The notes: generated from the letters alone by a model not told the origin. Shown: positions 45,410-55,979, counted from the first letter of the stretch. The stretch: DNA of 64,000 nt from Alistipes timonensis JC136 (GCF_900107675.1 NZ_FNRI01000002.1:310001-374000); one strand, 5' to 3'. Made by a program: numbers and translations.

Positions 45410-45424
45410 AACTGCATGACGCAT

Positions 45425-46198
45425 ATGAAAACCCTGAAATCTCTCATCTGTGCGCTGCTGCTCCTGCCGGCGGCGAAAGTCCTGGCCGAAGGCCCGGTAA
45501 CGCTCTACGCCATCGGCGATTCGACCATGGCCCCGAACACCAAATGCGACGAAGACCCGGGCGATCCGGGGCGCGGCTGGGCCGAACCCTTGCAGTGTTT
45601 CTTCGACCCTTCGCGGCTCATCGTCCGCAACTGCGCCGTCTCGGGCCGCAGCACCAAAAGTTTCATCAACGAGGGACGCTGGCAAAAGGTCCTCGACCGT
45701 ATCGCGCCGGGCGACCTGCTGCTGATCCAATTCGGGCACAACGACGCCAAAAAGAGCGATCCGAAGCGTTACACCGACCCCGAAACTACCTTCAAGGAGA
45801 ACCTGCGCCGCTTCGTCACCGAGGCCCGCGAAAAAGGCGCCACCCCGATCCTTGCAACCTCCATCGTGCGCCGGCTGTTCAACAAGGACGGTTCGCTGCG
45901 TGACTCCCACGGACGCTATGTTCCGGCAGCCGCCGAAGTCGCCGAAGAGTTGAACGTCCCCCTGGTGGACATGAACCGGCTGACGGGCGAGCGCGTGCTG
46001 CAATACGGTCCCGAGGAGTCCAAGAAACTCTATCTCTACGTCGAACCCAACGTCGCCGAACGCTTTCCCGACGGAAACGCCGACGATACGCACCTCTGCA
46101 TCCGCGGAGCCGAGGAATTCGCAGCAATCTTCGTCGAGGCATGTGTCGAAGCGCACAATCCGCTGGGACAATACGTGAAACCAATCCCCGATCTATAA
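45425..46198 (+). CDS. Second CE12-type SGNH/GDSL carbohydrate esterase
   Basis: Protein of 257 aa from MKTLKSLICALL (an in-frame ATG 9 bp upstream is possible), with a signal peptide. Blocks: YAIGDSTMAP, NCAVSGRSTKSFINEG, LIQFGHNDAKK, and DDTHLCIRG, so all SGNH residues are present. It is clearly paralogous to the preceding gene but has GHND rather than GGND in block III and an extra loop (CDEDPGDPGRG) after the nucleophile. Predicted pectin deacetylase in the periplasm or exported to the surface. Confidence 0.9.
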   Translation: MKTLKSLICALLLLPAAKVLAEGPVTLYAIGDSTMAPNTKCDEDPGDPGRGWAEPLQCFFDPSRLIVRNCAVSGRSTKSFINEGRWQKVLDRIAPGDLLLIQFGHNDAKKSDPKRYTDPETTFKENLRRFVTEAREKGATPILATSIVRRLFNKDGSLRDSHGRYVPAAAEVAEELNVPLVDMNRLTGERVLQYGPEESKKLYLYVEPNVAERFPDGNADDTHLCIRGAEEFAAIFVEACVEAHNPLGQYVKPIPDL

Positions 46199-46230
46199 CC
46201 CAACTTAACCCAACCCAACCTAAAACCGCT

Positions 46231-49200
46231 ATGACCAAATTCTATCTGACCCTGTGCTGCCTGCTGTCGGTTCTTTTGCCGGCGGCGGCCCAGCAAGTCA
46301 CGGGCGTCGTAACCGGCCACGACGGCGAACCGCTGTTCGGCGCCGTGGCGGCCCTCAAAGGCAAATCCGCAGCCACGACGACGGGAACCCGCGGCGAATA
46401 CGTCCTGCCAAACGTCGACCTGCGGAAGGATACGCTCGTCTTCACCTACGTCGGGATGAAGAAACTCGAAGTGCCCGTCGCAGGCCGCACCAAAGTCGAC
46501 GTGCGGCTCGAATCGATGCACACCGCCATCAACGAGGTGGTCGTGATCGGCTACGGAACCGCACGCCGCGCCGACCTCACGGGAGCCGTCTCGTCGGTAT
46601 CGGCCGAAGACATCGTCCGCACGCCCGTCAACAACATCGCCGAAGCCATCTCGGGCAAGCTGGCCGGAGTGCAGGTGCTCACCACCGACGGCGCCCCCGA
46701 CGCCGAGGTATCGATGTACGTCCGCGGACGCAACTCGATCACGCAGAGCAGCTCGCCGCTCTACATCGTGGACGGATTCCCCGTTTCGTCGATTTCCGAC
46801 ATCTCGCCCTCGGACATTCAGTCGATCGACGTGCTCAAAGACGCCTCCTCGACGGCCATCTACGGCTCGCGGGGCGCCAACGGCGTCATCATGATCACCA
46901 CCAAAAGCGCCCATCGGAACGGCGTCACGGTGTCGTTCAACGCCTATGCGGGGCTGAAATACGTGGTGCCGATGCCCGAGATGCTCGATCCCTTCGAGTA
47001 TAGCCTCTGGCAGTACGAACAATCCGTCTACCGGAACTCCGTAAGTTCGATGTACGAACCCTATTTCGGCGTCTTCGAAGACATGCACCTCTACAGGAAC
47101 TATGCGGGCAACGATTGGAAGAAGATCGTCTTCGGACGCTCGGCCACCACGCAGAACTACAACGTGGCGCTCACGGGCAAGGGTGAGAAGATGACCTATT
47201 CGGCCAGCTACACCCGCCAGATGGACGACGCGGTGATGATTACTTCGGATTTCGTGCGCGACAACTTCACCTTCAAGTTCCAGCACAAACCCTCGCGCAA
47301 AGTGACGCTCGATTTCCAGACGCGCTTCTCCGACACGAAAATCTCGGGATCGGGGGCCAACGAACAGAGCGGCGGCCGCAGCAGCGATCCGCGCATGCGC
47401 TACGTCATGCAGTATTCGCCCATTCCGCTCAAAGGACTCTCACAGGAGGGTTTCGACGACGACGAATTTTACAAGAACAGCGGTCTGTTCACCCCGACGG
47501 AATACATCCGCGACAACGACCGGATTCAGAAACGCCGCAACCTGGCCCTCTCGGGAGGCTTCTCCTGGACCATCGTCAAGAATCTCGTCTTCCGCTCGAA
47601 CCTCAACGTCGGGTTCAACTGGAACGAAAACCAGCGGTTCTTCGGCATCACGACCTACTATGCACGCATGAACTCCACGGTCAAGGACCATCCGGCCATC
47701 GAACTGACGAACACCGATTCGCGCAGTATCTCCAACTACAACACCCTCAGCTACGACTTCAAGGACCTGCTGCCGAAAAAACACCGTCTGAACGTGCTCG
47801 TCGGGCAGGAGCTCAACACGACCAGGTCCCGGACGCTGACCACCGACATCGACGGATTCCCCGTCACGTTCTCCGCACGGCAAGCGTTCCGCTTCACGAC
47901 CGAAGGCACGGCCGTCTCGACCAACAATTTCTACGCGACGCCCGACAACCTGCTTTCGTTCTTCACGCGCATAAACTACGCCTACGACGACCGTTATCTG
48001 TTGACCGGCACGCTGCGCGCCGACGGTTCGAGCAAATTCCAGAAGAGCCAGCCGTGGGGTTATTTTCCCTCGGGAGCCGTGGCCTGGCGCATCTCCGAAG
48101 AGGCGTTCCTGGAAAACGCAGAGTGGCTTTCGCAGCTCAAACTGCGCGCCAGCATCGGACTGGCGGGCAACGACAACATACCCGGCGGCCAGACCCTCGC
48201 CGAATACACCTCCGACAACACGCAGTTGTTGCCCTTCGACACGTCGGTCTCCTACTGGTCGCAGGGCAAATATATGACCAACCCCGACCTGGTGTGGGAA
48301 ACCACCGTGTCGCGGAACGTGGGACTCGACTTCGGGTTCTTCAACAACCGCCTGAACGGCAACCTCGACCTCTACCTGAACACGACGCACGACCAGTTGA
48401 TTCTCTTCCCCATCAAGGGTGCGGGCTACACGCATCAATACCGCAACATGGGCAGCACGCAAAACAAAGGCATCGAACTGGCGATCAACGCCGTGCTGGT
48501 CGACAAGCGCGACTATTCGCTGCAATTCTCGTTCAATATCGCCATGAACCGCAACAAGGTGCTCGACCTGGGCGGACTGGATCGGATCGAGGCCTACTCC
48601 TCGTGGGCCTCGACGCAGATCGATTACGACTTCGTGGTCACGCCTGGTCAGTCGTTGGGCCAGATCTGGGGCTACGTTTCCGACGGCCGCTACCCCGCAT
48701 CCGACTTCACCTGGAACGGTTCCTCATGGCAGGCCAACGAAGGCGTGCTGGACAACTCGCACATCGCCGGCAACGGCTGGGGTCCGGGCGCCGTGCGTTT
48801 CCGCGATCTCGGAGGCGATCCCGGCACCATCTCGGCGGGAACCGACCGCACCGTGCTGGGCTGCACCCTCCCCAAGGCAACCGGCGGCTTCTCGCTCGCG
48901 GGACGCATCAAGGGACTCGACTTCAACGCCAACTTCACCTACACGCTGGGCAACAAGATCCTTAACGTCAACAAGGCCGAATACACCTCGACGGCGGGTT
49001 ACCGCTACCAAAACCTGCTGACGGCGATGGACTCCCGCAACCGCTGGCAGAGCATCGACGACGCCGGACAGCGCATCACCGATCCGGTGCTGCTGGACGA
49101 GATCAACCGCAGCACCACGATGTGGACCCCCATGAGCGCCTACCGCTACGTCAGTTCCTACATCGTCGAGGACGGCTCGTTCCTGCGCCTCAATTCAGCC

Positions 49201-49419
49201 ACGATCGGCTACTCGCTGCCCGACGCACTGCTGCGCAAGCTGCGCCTGAGCCAACTGCGCATCTATGTCACCGGAACGAACCTCTTCTGCTGGACCGGCT
49301 ATTCAGGCTTCGACCCCGAGGTGGACACCCGGCGCTCCACGCCCCTCACTCCCGGAGTGGACTACTCGCCCTACCCCAAGACCCGGGGCTTTATCGTCGG
49401 ACTTAACCTTACCTTCTGA
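46231..49419 (+). CDS. SusC-like TonB-dependent outer-membrane transporter
   Basis: Protein of 1062 aa from the ATG at 46231 (signal peptide MTKFYLTLCCLLSVLLPAAAQ). A CarboxypepD_reg-like domain (about 22-100: VTGVVTGHDGEPLFGAVA..TFTYVGMKKLEV-like) precedes the plug (about 110-230: EVVVIGYGTARRADLTGAVSSV, LYIVDGFPV, SIDVLKDASSTAIYGSRGANGVIMITT) and a 22-strand barrel to the C-terminus (GLNLTF). It imports pectic oligosaccharides with the SusD partner encoded 2 bp downstream. The short leader 46199-46230 has an AACCC/AACTT-type tandem run. Confidence 0.96.
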   Translation: MTKFYLTLCCLLSVLLPAAAQQVTGVVTGHDGEPLFGAVAALKGKSAATTTGTRGEYVLPNVDLRKDTLVFTYVGMKKLEVPVAGRTKVDVRLESMHTAINEVVVIGYGTARRADLTGAVSSVSAEDIVRTPVNNIAEAISGKLAGVQVLTTDGAPDAEVSMYVRGRNSITQSSSPLYIVDGFPVSSISDISPSDIQSIDVLKDASSTAIYGSRGANGVIMITTKSAHRNGVTVSFNAYAGLKYVVPMPEMLDPFEYSLWQYEQSVYRNSVSSMYEPYFGVFEDMHLYRNYAGNDWKKIVFGRSATTQNYNVALTGKGEKMTYSASYTRQMDDAVMITSDFVRDNFTFKFQHKPSRKVTLDFQTRFSDTKISGSGANEQSGGRSSDPRMRYVMQYSPIPLKGLSQEGFDDDEFYKNSGLFTPTEYIRDNDRIQKRRNLALSGGFSWTIVKNLVFRSNLNVGFNWNENQRFFGITTYYARMNSTVKDHPAIELTNTDSRSISNYNTLSYDFKDLLPKKHRLNVLVGQELNTTRSRTLTTDIDGFPVTFSARQAFRFTTEGTAVSTNNFYATPDNLLSFFTRINYAYDDRYLLTGTLRADGSSKFQKSQPWGYFPSGAVAWRISEEAFLENAEWLSQLKLRASIGLAGNDNIPGGQTLAEYTSDNTQLLPFDTSVSYWSQGKYMTNPDLVWETTVSRNVGLDFGFFNNRLNGNLDLYLNTTHDQLILFPIKGAGYTHQYRNMGSTQNKGIELAINAVLVDKRDYSLQFSFNIAMNRNKVLDLGGLDRIEAYSSWASTQIDYDFVVTPGQSLGQIWGYVSDGRYPASDFTWNGSSWQANEGVLDNSHIAGNGWGPGAVRFRDLGGDPGTISAGTDRTVLGCTLPKATGGFSLAGRIKGLDFNANFTYTLGNKILNVNKAEYTSTAGYRYQNLLTAMDSRNRWQSIDDAGQRITDPVLLDEINRSTTMWTPMSAYRYVSSYIVEDGSFLRLNSATIGYSLPDALLRKLRLSQLRIYVTGTNLFCWTGYSGFDPEVDTRRSTPLTPGVDYSPYPKTRGFIVGLNLTF

Positions 49420-49421
49420 AA

Positions 49422-51365
49422 ATGAAAACGCTGAAAACAATTATACTCCTCGCCGCAGCGGCATGCCTCTGCTCCTGCTTCAACGAGTTTCTGGAAGCAA
49501 AGACCGAATCTTCATTCACGGACGAGACGATTTTCTCCGATCCCACGCTCGCCACGGGCGCCGTGATGGGCATCTACGAGTCGATCAACTACAACTCGTT
49601 CAACGGACGCCTGTGGGCCTACCACGGTTACAACAACGACACCGAACGCCACCTGAGCTCGACCTCGGGCGTCTCAGCGGCCCAGAGCGACGGCCACGCC
49701 GCCTATGCCGTCTATAAATACAGCGAGACGGACAACTATTTCGGCGACGCTTTCTCCTACGCCATGATCGCCGTCGAACGTGCCAATAACTGCATCGAAG
49801 GGCTGCGCACCTACGGCGACACGGAACACAACGCCGACCTGGCCTACCTGCTGGGCGAGGCGCTTTTCCTGCGCGCCTGGATCTACTACGAACTGGTGGG
49901 CATCTGGGGCAACATTCCGGCCCGGTTCGACGCGCTCTCCAACGAAAGCCTCTACGCCGAGCGTGCGGACCGCGACATGATATGGAAACGGTTGCTCGCC
50001 GATCTGGAAGAATCCGCACGGTTGATGCCATGGCCCGGACAGGGCGTCACGAGCACCGTGCTGCGCCCCAACCGCGCCGCCGCCAAGGCGCTGCGGGCCC
50101 GTATCGCCCTCACGGCAGGCGGTTACGGCTACCACCTCTACGGAGAGTTGAACACTGCACAACTGAGCGCCGATCCCGAACTCACGGTCGAAAAAACCTA
50201 CGCCATCGCCCGCGACGAATGCCGCGAGATCATGCAGCACGAAGGCAACGGGTTCGTTCTCGAAAACGACTTCGCCAAGATTTTCAAAGACAATTGCGCC
50301 GTAAAGGTTTCGGCAGGGGGCGAGCCCCTCTGGGAGCTGCCTTTCAAATACAATTCGCGCGGCAACTGGATGGTTGCGGCAGGCGTTTACCACCGCGGCC
50401 CGGGCGGCAGCGGAACCATTTCGGCCGACAGCGATCCCTATACCAGCGTCTATATGGGCGGCACGATGGGCGTCGTTCCCACGCTCTACTACGATTTCGA
50501 CGTGAAGGACAGACGGCGCGACATCTCGGTCGCAGCCTTCCGCTGGGCCGACGGCGTGCAGGAATTGACGCGCCCGAGCATGATGACCTGCGGCAAGCTG
50601 CGCGCCGAGTGGAAAGATCCCTCGCTGGCCAAACTCTCGGCCAACGCCAACGACGGCATCACGCCGATCGTCCTCCGTTACGCCGATGTGCTGCTGATGT
50701 TCGCCGAGGCCGACAACCGCCTCAACGGCGGTCCGACCGAAGAGGCGAAACAGGCCCTCCAACGCATCCGCGAACGCGCGTTCGGCACCCCGCAGGCCGA
50801 ATTCGTCGCGAGCGTCTCCGGCTCCGAAGCCGACTTTCTGAAAGCTGTCCAGGAGGAGCGCCGTTTCGAATTTGTCGGCGAGATGATCCGCAAGCAGGAC
50901 CTCATCCGCTGGAATCTGCTGAAAACCAACATGGACAAGGTGAAGCAGGACATGTACGATCTCAGGACGCTGTCGGGCAGCTACACCGACGTTCCGGCCT
51001 ACGTCTTCTGGAAATACAAAAGTTCCGCCGCCGGCGAACGCGAAATCGTCTGGTACGGGCTCAACCGCGGCGAGACGGCCCCCGGAACCCAAGGACAGCA
51101 AGTGACCGACCAGGCCGCGCTCGACGCCTGGATGAAGGCCGGAGGCTGGCGAAATTGGAATCCCTCGGGCAACGCCGCGGCCGCACCCGCCACACCGTCG
51201 CTGTGGATCACCCCCTCGGCCTCGTCGGGTTACCTCTCCGACGCCTACATCGAAGCGCAGTACCACACCGATCCCGACCGCAGGCTCGACATGCCGCTGC
51301 CCTCGTCGGTCATCATGAACAGCCAGGGGCACCTGAACAACGCTTCATTGGGCTACAACAACTAA
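49422..51365 (+). CDS. SusD/RagB-like surface glycan-binding lipoprotein
   Basis: Protein of 647 aa with a lipoprotein signal peptide ending in LCSC. It has SusD-like TPR helices (ATGAVMGIYESINYNSFNG; YFGDAFSYAMIAVERANNCIEGL; LGEALFLRAWIYYELVGIWGNIP) and the C-terminal RagB/SusD part (PIVLRYADVLLMFAEADNRL; IRERAFGTPQ; VQEERRFEFVGEMIRKQDLIRWN). It captures substrate at the surface and caps the SusC barrel. It is larger than the average SusD (about 550 aa), with an extended C-terminal segment. Confidence 0.95.
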   Translation: MKTLKTIILLAAAACLCSCFNEFLEAKTESSFTDETIFSDPTLATGAVMGIYESINYNSFNGRLWAYHGYNNDTERHLSSTSGVSAAQSDGHAAYAVYKYSETDNYFGDAFSYAMIAVERANNCIEGLRTYGDTEHNADLAYLLGEALFLRAWIYYELVGIWGNIPARFDALSNESLYAERADRDMIWKRLLADLEESARLMPWPGQGVTSTVLRPNRAAAKALRARIALTAGGYGYHLYGELNTAQLSADPELTVEKTYAIARDECREIMQHEGNGFVLENDFAKIFKDNCAVKVSAGGEPLWELPFKYNSRGNWMVAAGVYHRGPGGSGTISADSDPYTSVYMGGTMGVVPTLYYDFDVKDRRRDISVAAFRWADGVQELTRPSMMTCGKLRAEWKDPSLAKLSANANDGITPIVLRYADVLLMFAEADNRLNGGPTEEAKQALQRIRERAFGTPQAEFVASVSGSEADFLKAVQEERRFEFVGEMIRKQDLIRWNLLKTNMDKVKQDMYDLRTLSGSYTDVPAYVFWKYKSSAAGEREIVWYGLNRGETAPGTQGQQVTDQAALDAWMKAGGWRNWNPSGNAAAAPATPSLWITPSASSGYLSDAYIEAQYHTDPDRRLDMPLPSSVIMNSQGHLNNASLGYNN

Positions 51366-51381
51366 AACCGTGCGACCAACC

Positions 51382-53382
51382 ATGAAAAACGCCATCCATA
51401 TCCTGAAACTTTTCGCCGCCTGCGCGCTGACGGCAGGGTCCGGTGCCTGCCAAGATGCCGGCATCGAGGTTTACGACGCCTCGCTGAGCAGCCTGCTGCG
51501 GCCTTCCGCAGTGACGGCCGTCGCCGCCGATTCCGAACACATCAACGTATCGTGGCGCGGCACGGCCGACTCGTACCGGCTCGAATACGCCCTGAATGAA
51601 GATTTCGAGGGCGACGTTTCCGTCGCCGAACCCATCGAAGGCAATCAATACACCGTCGGAGAACTTACGGAAGCCACAAGCTACTATTTCCGTGTGATGG
51701 GCCTTTCGGACAAAACAGGCGTCTCGTCGTCGGAATATTCCGCCGTCGTAACCGCCCGGACGTTCACCGAGCCCAAGATTCCCAACGTCAAAGCCACCTC
51801 GGAAATGATCTACACCATCACGCCGTGGTCCATCACCTGCACCGTGACGATGACCTGGGGCGATGCGGAAACAGAGCCCGAAGCCATCAACGAAATACGC
51901 GCCACACCGACCGAAGGCGGCGAAGCGCTTCTCTTCCCCGTCTCGGAAGAGGAGGCCGCGGCACAGCGGATCGCCTTCAGCGAGGGCGTGCTCACCGACA
52001 CGGAATACACGCTGGAGCTCTACGCCGGGAAGAAGATGCGCGGTTCGTGCACGCACCGCACCGTTCCCGGTCCCACACCAGCCCTCTACGCCTCGGCGCA
52101 GCCCGACTTCACGACCGACCCCGTGAGCGCTCTGGCGGAGATTCGCTGGGAACTCTATTACATCGCACCCGAGGAGGTTTCCGAAATCGTCCTCACACGC
52201 CAGGGCTCCGAAACGCCCGAACGGCGGATTCCCATTACGGCGGCCGAAATCTCCGCAGGTTCGACGACGGTGACCGGCCTCGCTCCCGGCGCCGAATACA
52301 CCGCCGCGCTGAACGCCAAAGACGGGAAGCAGATCGCCGCGACAACATTCCCGACCCCGGAAGCTCCCGGGCAGGACGTATTCATCGCACGTCCGGGCGA
52401 CGACCTGGCGGCGATCATCAGCGCACCCGACCGTCAGTACGAGACCGTCTACCTCGTGGCGGGCGAATACACGGTAACGGCGGACGCAGTCATCCCCATC
52501 GCCCGCAATCTGGAACTCTACTCTGACGATCCGGCACGCACGACGATCACCATGACCAAGAACTTCCAGCCCGAAGGAACCTTGGAGCGAATCGTATTGC
52601 GCAACCTTCGCATCGAATGTCCGACCTACCTGATGCAGGCGAGAAGCGATTACGACATCGCACTGCTCCGCATCGACAATTGCATCGTCGATCTCAACTC
52701 CAAATCCACGACTGCTTCGACGATCTTCAACACGACGAAAGGCACGGCCACCGGACAGATGTTGCACCAATACGAAGTGGTCAACTCCATTGTCTTCTCC
52801 AACGCGGGACAGACGCAGAACATCGTCTACGGTTCGGCATCGGGCAGCATCGGCGAGTTCGAAAAGATCGTCATGCGCAATTCGACCTTCTCCAACTGCG
52901 CCCGCGGTCTGATCTATGTGACCAATACGGCCGACTGCGCCTACGAGGTCATCGTCGATAACTGTACGCTCTACAATGTCGGAGCAGCCGGAAGCAACGC
53001 ACTGATCGACATCCGCATGGCGGGTACGACGAACGCATCCAGACGCAAAATCGCACTGCGCAACTCGGTGATGTGGTTCGGCGGCACGAAGGGATACCAG
53101 ATACTCCGTTTCGCCGGCTCCAAAGAGGGGCAATACGTTCCCAAAGAACAGATCGACTGCTCGAACTTCTGGTATTTCGCCTCGCAGACTCCGACCTTCG
53201 GATCGAGCGTCTACAACATCGCCGACCGGATGACCGCCTACGACGGTGCCCCCGCCGGCCTGTGGCAGAACCCCATGGCCGACCCCTCGGCCGCCGGAGC
53301 CTCCTTCCGCATCAAGGACCCCGCGGTACGCGCCGCACAGGAGAACAACGAAACCACTCTCGGCGATCCCCGCTGGGAATAA
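51382..53382 (+). CDS. Surface lipoprotein with Fn3-like domains and DUF4957/DUF5123-type beta-helix
   Basis: Protein of 666 aa from the ATG at 51382. A lipobox-like AGSGAC near residue 23 is followed by two or three Fn3-like modules (about 35-300: INVSWRGTADSYRLEYALNEDF; YFRVMGLSD; YTAALNAKDGKQ). The C-terminal half is a right-handed beta-helix (VFIARPGDDLAAIISAPDR; YEVVNSIVFSNAGQTQNI; YEVIVDNCTLYNVGAAGS) as in DUF4957/DUF5123 proteins of pectin loci. No lyase catalytic pattern was recognised, so a pectin-binding role (SGBP) is most likely. Its end, TLGDPRWE, resembles that of the shorter paralogue at 55980. Confidence 0.8.
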   Translation: MKNAIHILKLFAACALTAGSGACQDAGIEVYDASLSSLLRPSAVTAVAADSEHINVSWRGTADSYRLEYALNEDFEGDVSVAEPIEGNQYTVGELTEATSYYFRVMGLSDKTGVSSSEYSAVVTARTFTEPKIPNVKATSEMIYTITPWSITCTVTMTWGDAETEPEAINEIRATPTEGGEALLFPVSEEEAAAQRIAFSEGVLTDTEYTLELYAGKKMRGSCTHRTVPGPTPALYASAQPDFTTDPVSALAEIRWELYYIAPEEVSEIVLTRQGSETPERRIPITAAEISAGSTTVTGLAPGAEYTAALNAKDGKQIAATTFPTPEAPGQDVFIARPGDDLAAIISAPDRQYETVYLVAGEYTVTADAVIPIARNLELYSDDPARTTITMTKNFQPEGTLERIVLRNLRIECPTYLMQARSDYDIALLRIDNCIVDLNSKSTTASTIFNTTKGTATGQMLHQYEVVNSIVFSNAGQTQNIVYGSASGSIGEFEKIVMRNSTFSNCARGLIYVTNTADCAYEVIVDNCTLYNVGAAGSNALIDIRMAGTTNASRRKIALRNSVMWFGGTKGYQILRFAGSKEGQYVPKEQIDCSNFWYFASQTPTFGSSVYNIADRMTAYDGAPAGLWQNPMADPSAAGASFRIKDPAVRAAQENNETTLGDPRWE

Positions 53383-53395
53383 TATGCACGAAACG

Positions 53396-55168
53396 ATGAA
53401 ACGCATTTTCACTACAGCCGTCGTCTGTCTGCTCGCTGCATGCGGCGACAGCGAAGAATTGCAGAACGATACCCTCCTGAACGCCACACGCAACGAGCAG
53501 GCCGTCTTCGAAGCGGTCGAAGGAACCACGGTGCGGCTCGAAGATTACCTGTGCGTCACGGGAGGCACCCCGCCGTACAGCTACGCCTCTTCGTTGCAAG
53601 GAGGATTCCACTCCACGCTCGAACGCACCGTTCCTTCCGCAGAGCGCACGCCCGCCGAATACGGCATCTGGGTCTGCGACAGCGAAGGCCGGCAGACGAA
53701 AAAACCGGTGGTGATCTCGCTCCGCATTCACCCTGCCGCCGAGGATCGCACTCCGGCCTTCCCCGGCGCCGAGGGCGGCGGCCGATATGCCTCGGGCGGA
53801 CGCGGCGGAAAGATCTACTACGTAACCAACCTCCTCGACGCCTATCCGACACCGCCCGAAGGGTCGCTGCGCTGGGCGCTCACGCAGCCCGGACCCAAAA
53901 TCGTGATGTTCAAGGTTTCGGGAACCATTCCGCTCGTTGCGAAACTCAACCTCCGAAACGACGGGGCATTCGCCGGACAGGGCCTCAACGTCACCATAGC
54001 GGGCGAAACCGCTCCGGGCGACGGCATCTGCCTGAAAAACTGGCCGCTGTCGATCTTTTACGCAGAGAATGTCATCGTCCGATTCCTGCGCTTCCGGCTC
54101 GGAGACGAGGTCGACACCGGGGCGGGACAAGATGCCTGCGAGGTACAGGCCAGCACAGGCGTCATTCTCGACCACTGCTCGATGAGTTGGAGCGTCGATG
54201 AGTGCGGTTCATTCTACCGCAACCGCAACTTCACGCTCCAATGGTGCATCCTCACCGAAAGTTTGCGCCTGTCAGTCCACGAGAAAGGAACTCCGCACGG
54301 ATACGGCGGTATCTGGGGCGGCCGCGACGCATCGTTCCACCACAACCTCATCTCGCGCCACGACAGCCGCAACCCGCGTTTCGATTCCACGATAAGTTAC
54401 ACCGAAACCACTCCCATCGCATCATGGAGAGGCAACGTCGATTTCCGCAACAACGTCGTGTACGGCTGGGGAGGCGAGGTCGCTTACGGAGGCGACGGCG
54501 GACACTTCAACATGCTGAACAATTACTACAAGGAAGGTCCACACTCGCCTGCGCGCAACCGTTTCCTGACGGCCTATGCCGTAGCAGGCACCGCGACGAC
54601 GGCCTTTCCCGAAGTGCATATCGACGGCAACCGCTATGTAACCCGCACAGGCACGGGACTGACCCGTATCGAGGAGAACAACCATAGCGGAATCGTCTGG
54701 TCCGGAGCCGGCGGCGAGGGGATACCCGCTCCTCCGGGCCGCGTTCCGGAATTCCCCATCAGCGGCACGAAGCGCCACACGACCACGCAGAGCGCCGACG
54801 AAGCGTTCAGCTCGGTCCTCGAAAGTGCCGGAGCCTGGCCCCGCGACAAGGTAGACCTGCGGGCGGCGACCGACGCCCGCGACGGGACCGCGACGGGATA
54901 CGTCGCCGGAGCCAATCCGAGCAAAACGGGATTGATCGACTCTCCGTCGCAGATCGGAGGATACCCCGTCTACGAAACGGCCGAAGCTCCCGTGGACAGC
55001 GACGGCGACGGGATGCCCGACATCTGGGAACGCGCCTGCGGACTCAACCCCGCCGACCCGGCCGACGGATCGCAGTACAGCCTCTCCGAGACATATACCA
55101 ACGTAGAAGTCTATCTGCACGAATGCGCCGCGGCACTGCTCCGAGAGAAACGCATCAACGAAAAATAA
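53396..55168 (+). CDS. PL1-family pectate lyase, lipoprotein with N-terminal extension
   Basis: Protein of 590 aa. MKRIFTTAVVCLLAAC is a lipoprotein signal; an in-frame ATG 12 bp upstream also exists. An approximately 90-residue domain (GTTVRLEDYLCVTGGTPPY..; Ig/cadherin-like) precedes the PL1 helix: PAFPGAEGGGRYASGGRGG, EGSLRWALT, VTIAGETAPGDGICL, VILDHCSMSWSVDE and HNLISRHDSRNPRFD. The C-terminal DSDGDGMPDIWERACGLNP calcium motif matches the other PL1. Surface anchoring suggests it makes the first cuts in pectin before import by SusC/D. Confidence 0.92.
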   Translation: MKRIFTTAVVCLLAACGDSEELQNDTLLNATRNEQAVFEAVEGTTVRLEDYLCVTGGTPPYSYASSLQGGFHSTLERTVPSAERTPAEYGIWVCDSEGRQTKKPVVISLRIHPAAEDRTPAFPGAEGGGRYASGGRGGKIYYVTNLLDAYPTPPEGSLRWALTQPGPKIVMFKVSGTIPLVAKLNLRNDGAFAGQGLNVTIAGETAPGDGICLKNWPLSIFYAENVIVRFLRFRLGDEVDTGAGQDACEVQASTGVILDHCSMSWSVDECGSFYRNRNFTLQWCILTESLRLSVHEKGTPHGYGGIWGGRDASFHHNLISRHDSRNPRFDSTISYTETTPIASWRGNVDFRNNVVYGWGGEVAYGGDGGHFNMLNNYYKEGPHSPARNRFLTAYAVAGTATTAFPEVHIDGNRYVTRTGTGLTRIEENNHSGIVWSGAGGEGIPAPPGRVPEFPISGTKRHTTTQSADEAFSSVLESAGAWPRDKVDLRAATDARDGTATGYVAGANPSKTGLIDSPSQIGGYPVYETAEAPVDSDGDGMPDIWERACGLNPADPADGSQYSLSETYTNVEVYLHECAAALLREKRINEK

Positions 55169-55197
55169 ACGATAAATTCATTAAACTATTCAACGAC

Positions 55198-55962
55198 ATG
55201 GTAACCCGACTGACCAAAGGAAGACTCAAAGTAACGATCTCCGAAACCCGCGCCGAACTGGGCGAGGTGGCCGCCCGCGAAGTGGCCGCCTACATCCGTT
55301 CGCTGCTGGAAACCAAATCCGAAGTGAACATCATCTTCGCTTCGGCCCCCTCTCAGAACGAATTTCTCCAAAACCTGCTGTCTTACGACATCGACTGGCC
55401 GCGCGTCAATGCGTTCCACATGGACGAGTACATCGGCATCGACCCCTGCGCCCCGCAGGCGTTCGGACAGTTCCTTCGCGACCGCATTTTTTCGAAAAAG
55501 AATTTCAAATCGGTGAACTACATCGACCCGAAGGCCGCCGACCCGGCCGCCGAGTGCGAACGCTACGCCTCGCTGCTCAGGCAGATGCCCGCCGACATCG
55601 TGTTCCTGGGCATCGGCGAGAACGGCCACCTGGCCTTCAACGACCCCCACGTGGCATTCTTCGACGATCCGCTCACGGTCAAGACCGTCGACCTGGCCCC
55701 GACGTGCATCCGCCAGCAGATCAACGACGGCTGCTTCAAGACCCTCGAAGAGGTCCCGACGCACGCCTACACCATCACCATTCCCGAACTGCTGTTCGTG
55801 AAGAAACTCTACGCCATCGTGCCCACCATCGCCAAGGCCAACGCCATCAAGGGTACGTGTGACGGCCCGATCGTCACGGCTTGTCCGGCATCGATCCTGC
55901 GCACGCACCGCGACTGCACGCTCTATGTGGACCGCGACAGCGCTTCGCTCATCAGCAAGTAA
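55198..55962 (+). CDS. NagB-like sugar-phosphate isomerase/deaminase
   Basis: Protein of 254 aa from the ATG at 55198 (an earlier in-frame start overlaps PL1). The NagB/6-phosphogluconolactonase fold is seen in IIFASAPSQNEFLQNLLS, AFHMDEYIGI (Asp76) and FLGIGENGHLAFNDP. His144 is kept; the E. coli Asp141 position is Asn142, as in several Gram-positive NagB proteins, and Glu148 is Asp149. It is cytoplasmic. GlcN-6-phosphate deamination is the family role, but its place in a pectin operon beside a hexuronate-type transporter leaves the real substrate open. Confidence 0.8.
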   Translation: MVTRLTKGRLKVTISETRAELGEVAAREVAAYIRSLLETKSEVNIIFASAPSQNEFLQNLLSYDIDWPRVNAFHMDEYIGIDPCAPQAFGQFLRDRIFSKKNFKSVNYIDPKAADPAAECERYASLLRQMPADIVFLGIGENGHLAFNDPHVAFFDDPLTVKTVDLAPTCIRQQINDGCFKTLEEVPTHAYTITIPELLFVKKLYAIVPTIAKANAIKGTCDGPIVTACPASILRTHRDCTLYVDRDSASLISK

Positions 55963-55979
55963 CCCGAAAAGGCGCAAAA

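Noticed and set aside
46199..46222. AACCC-type tandem run before susC as a phase-variation tract
   Set aside because: Units are irregular and it is neither in a coding frame nor between promoter elements, so there is no clear switching mechanism.
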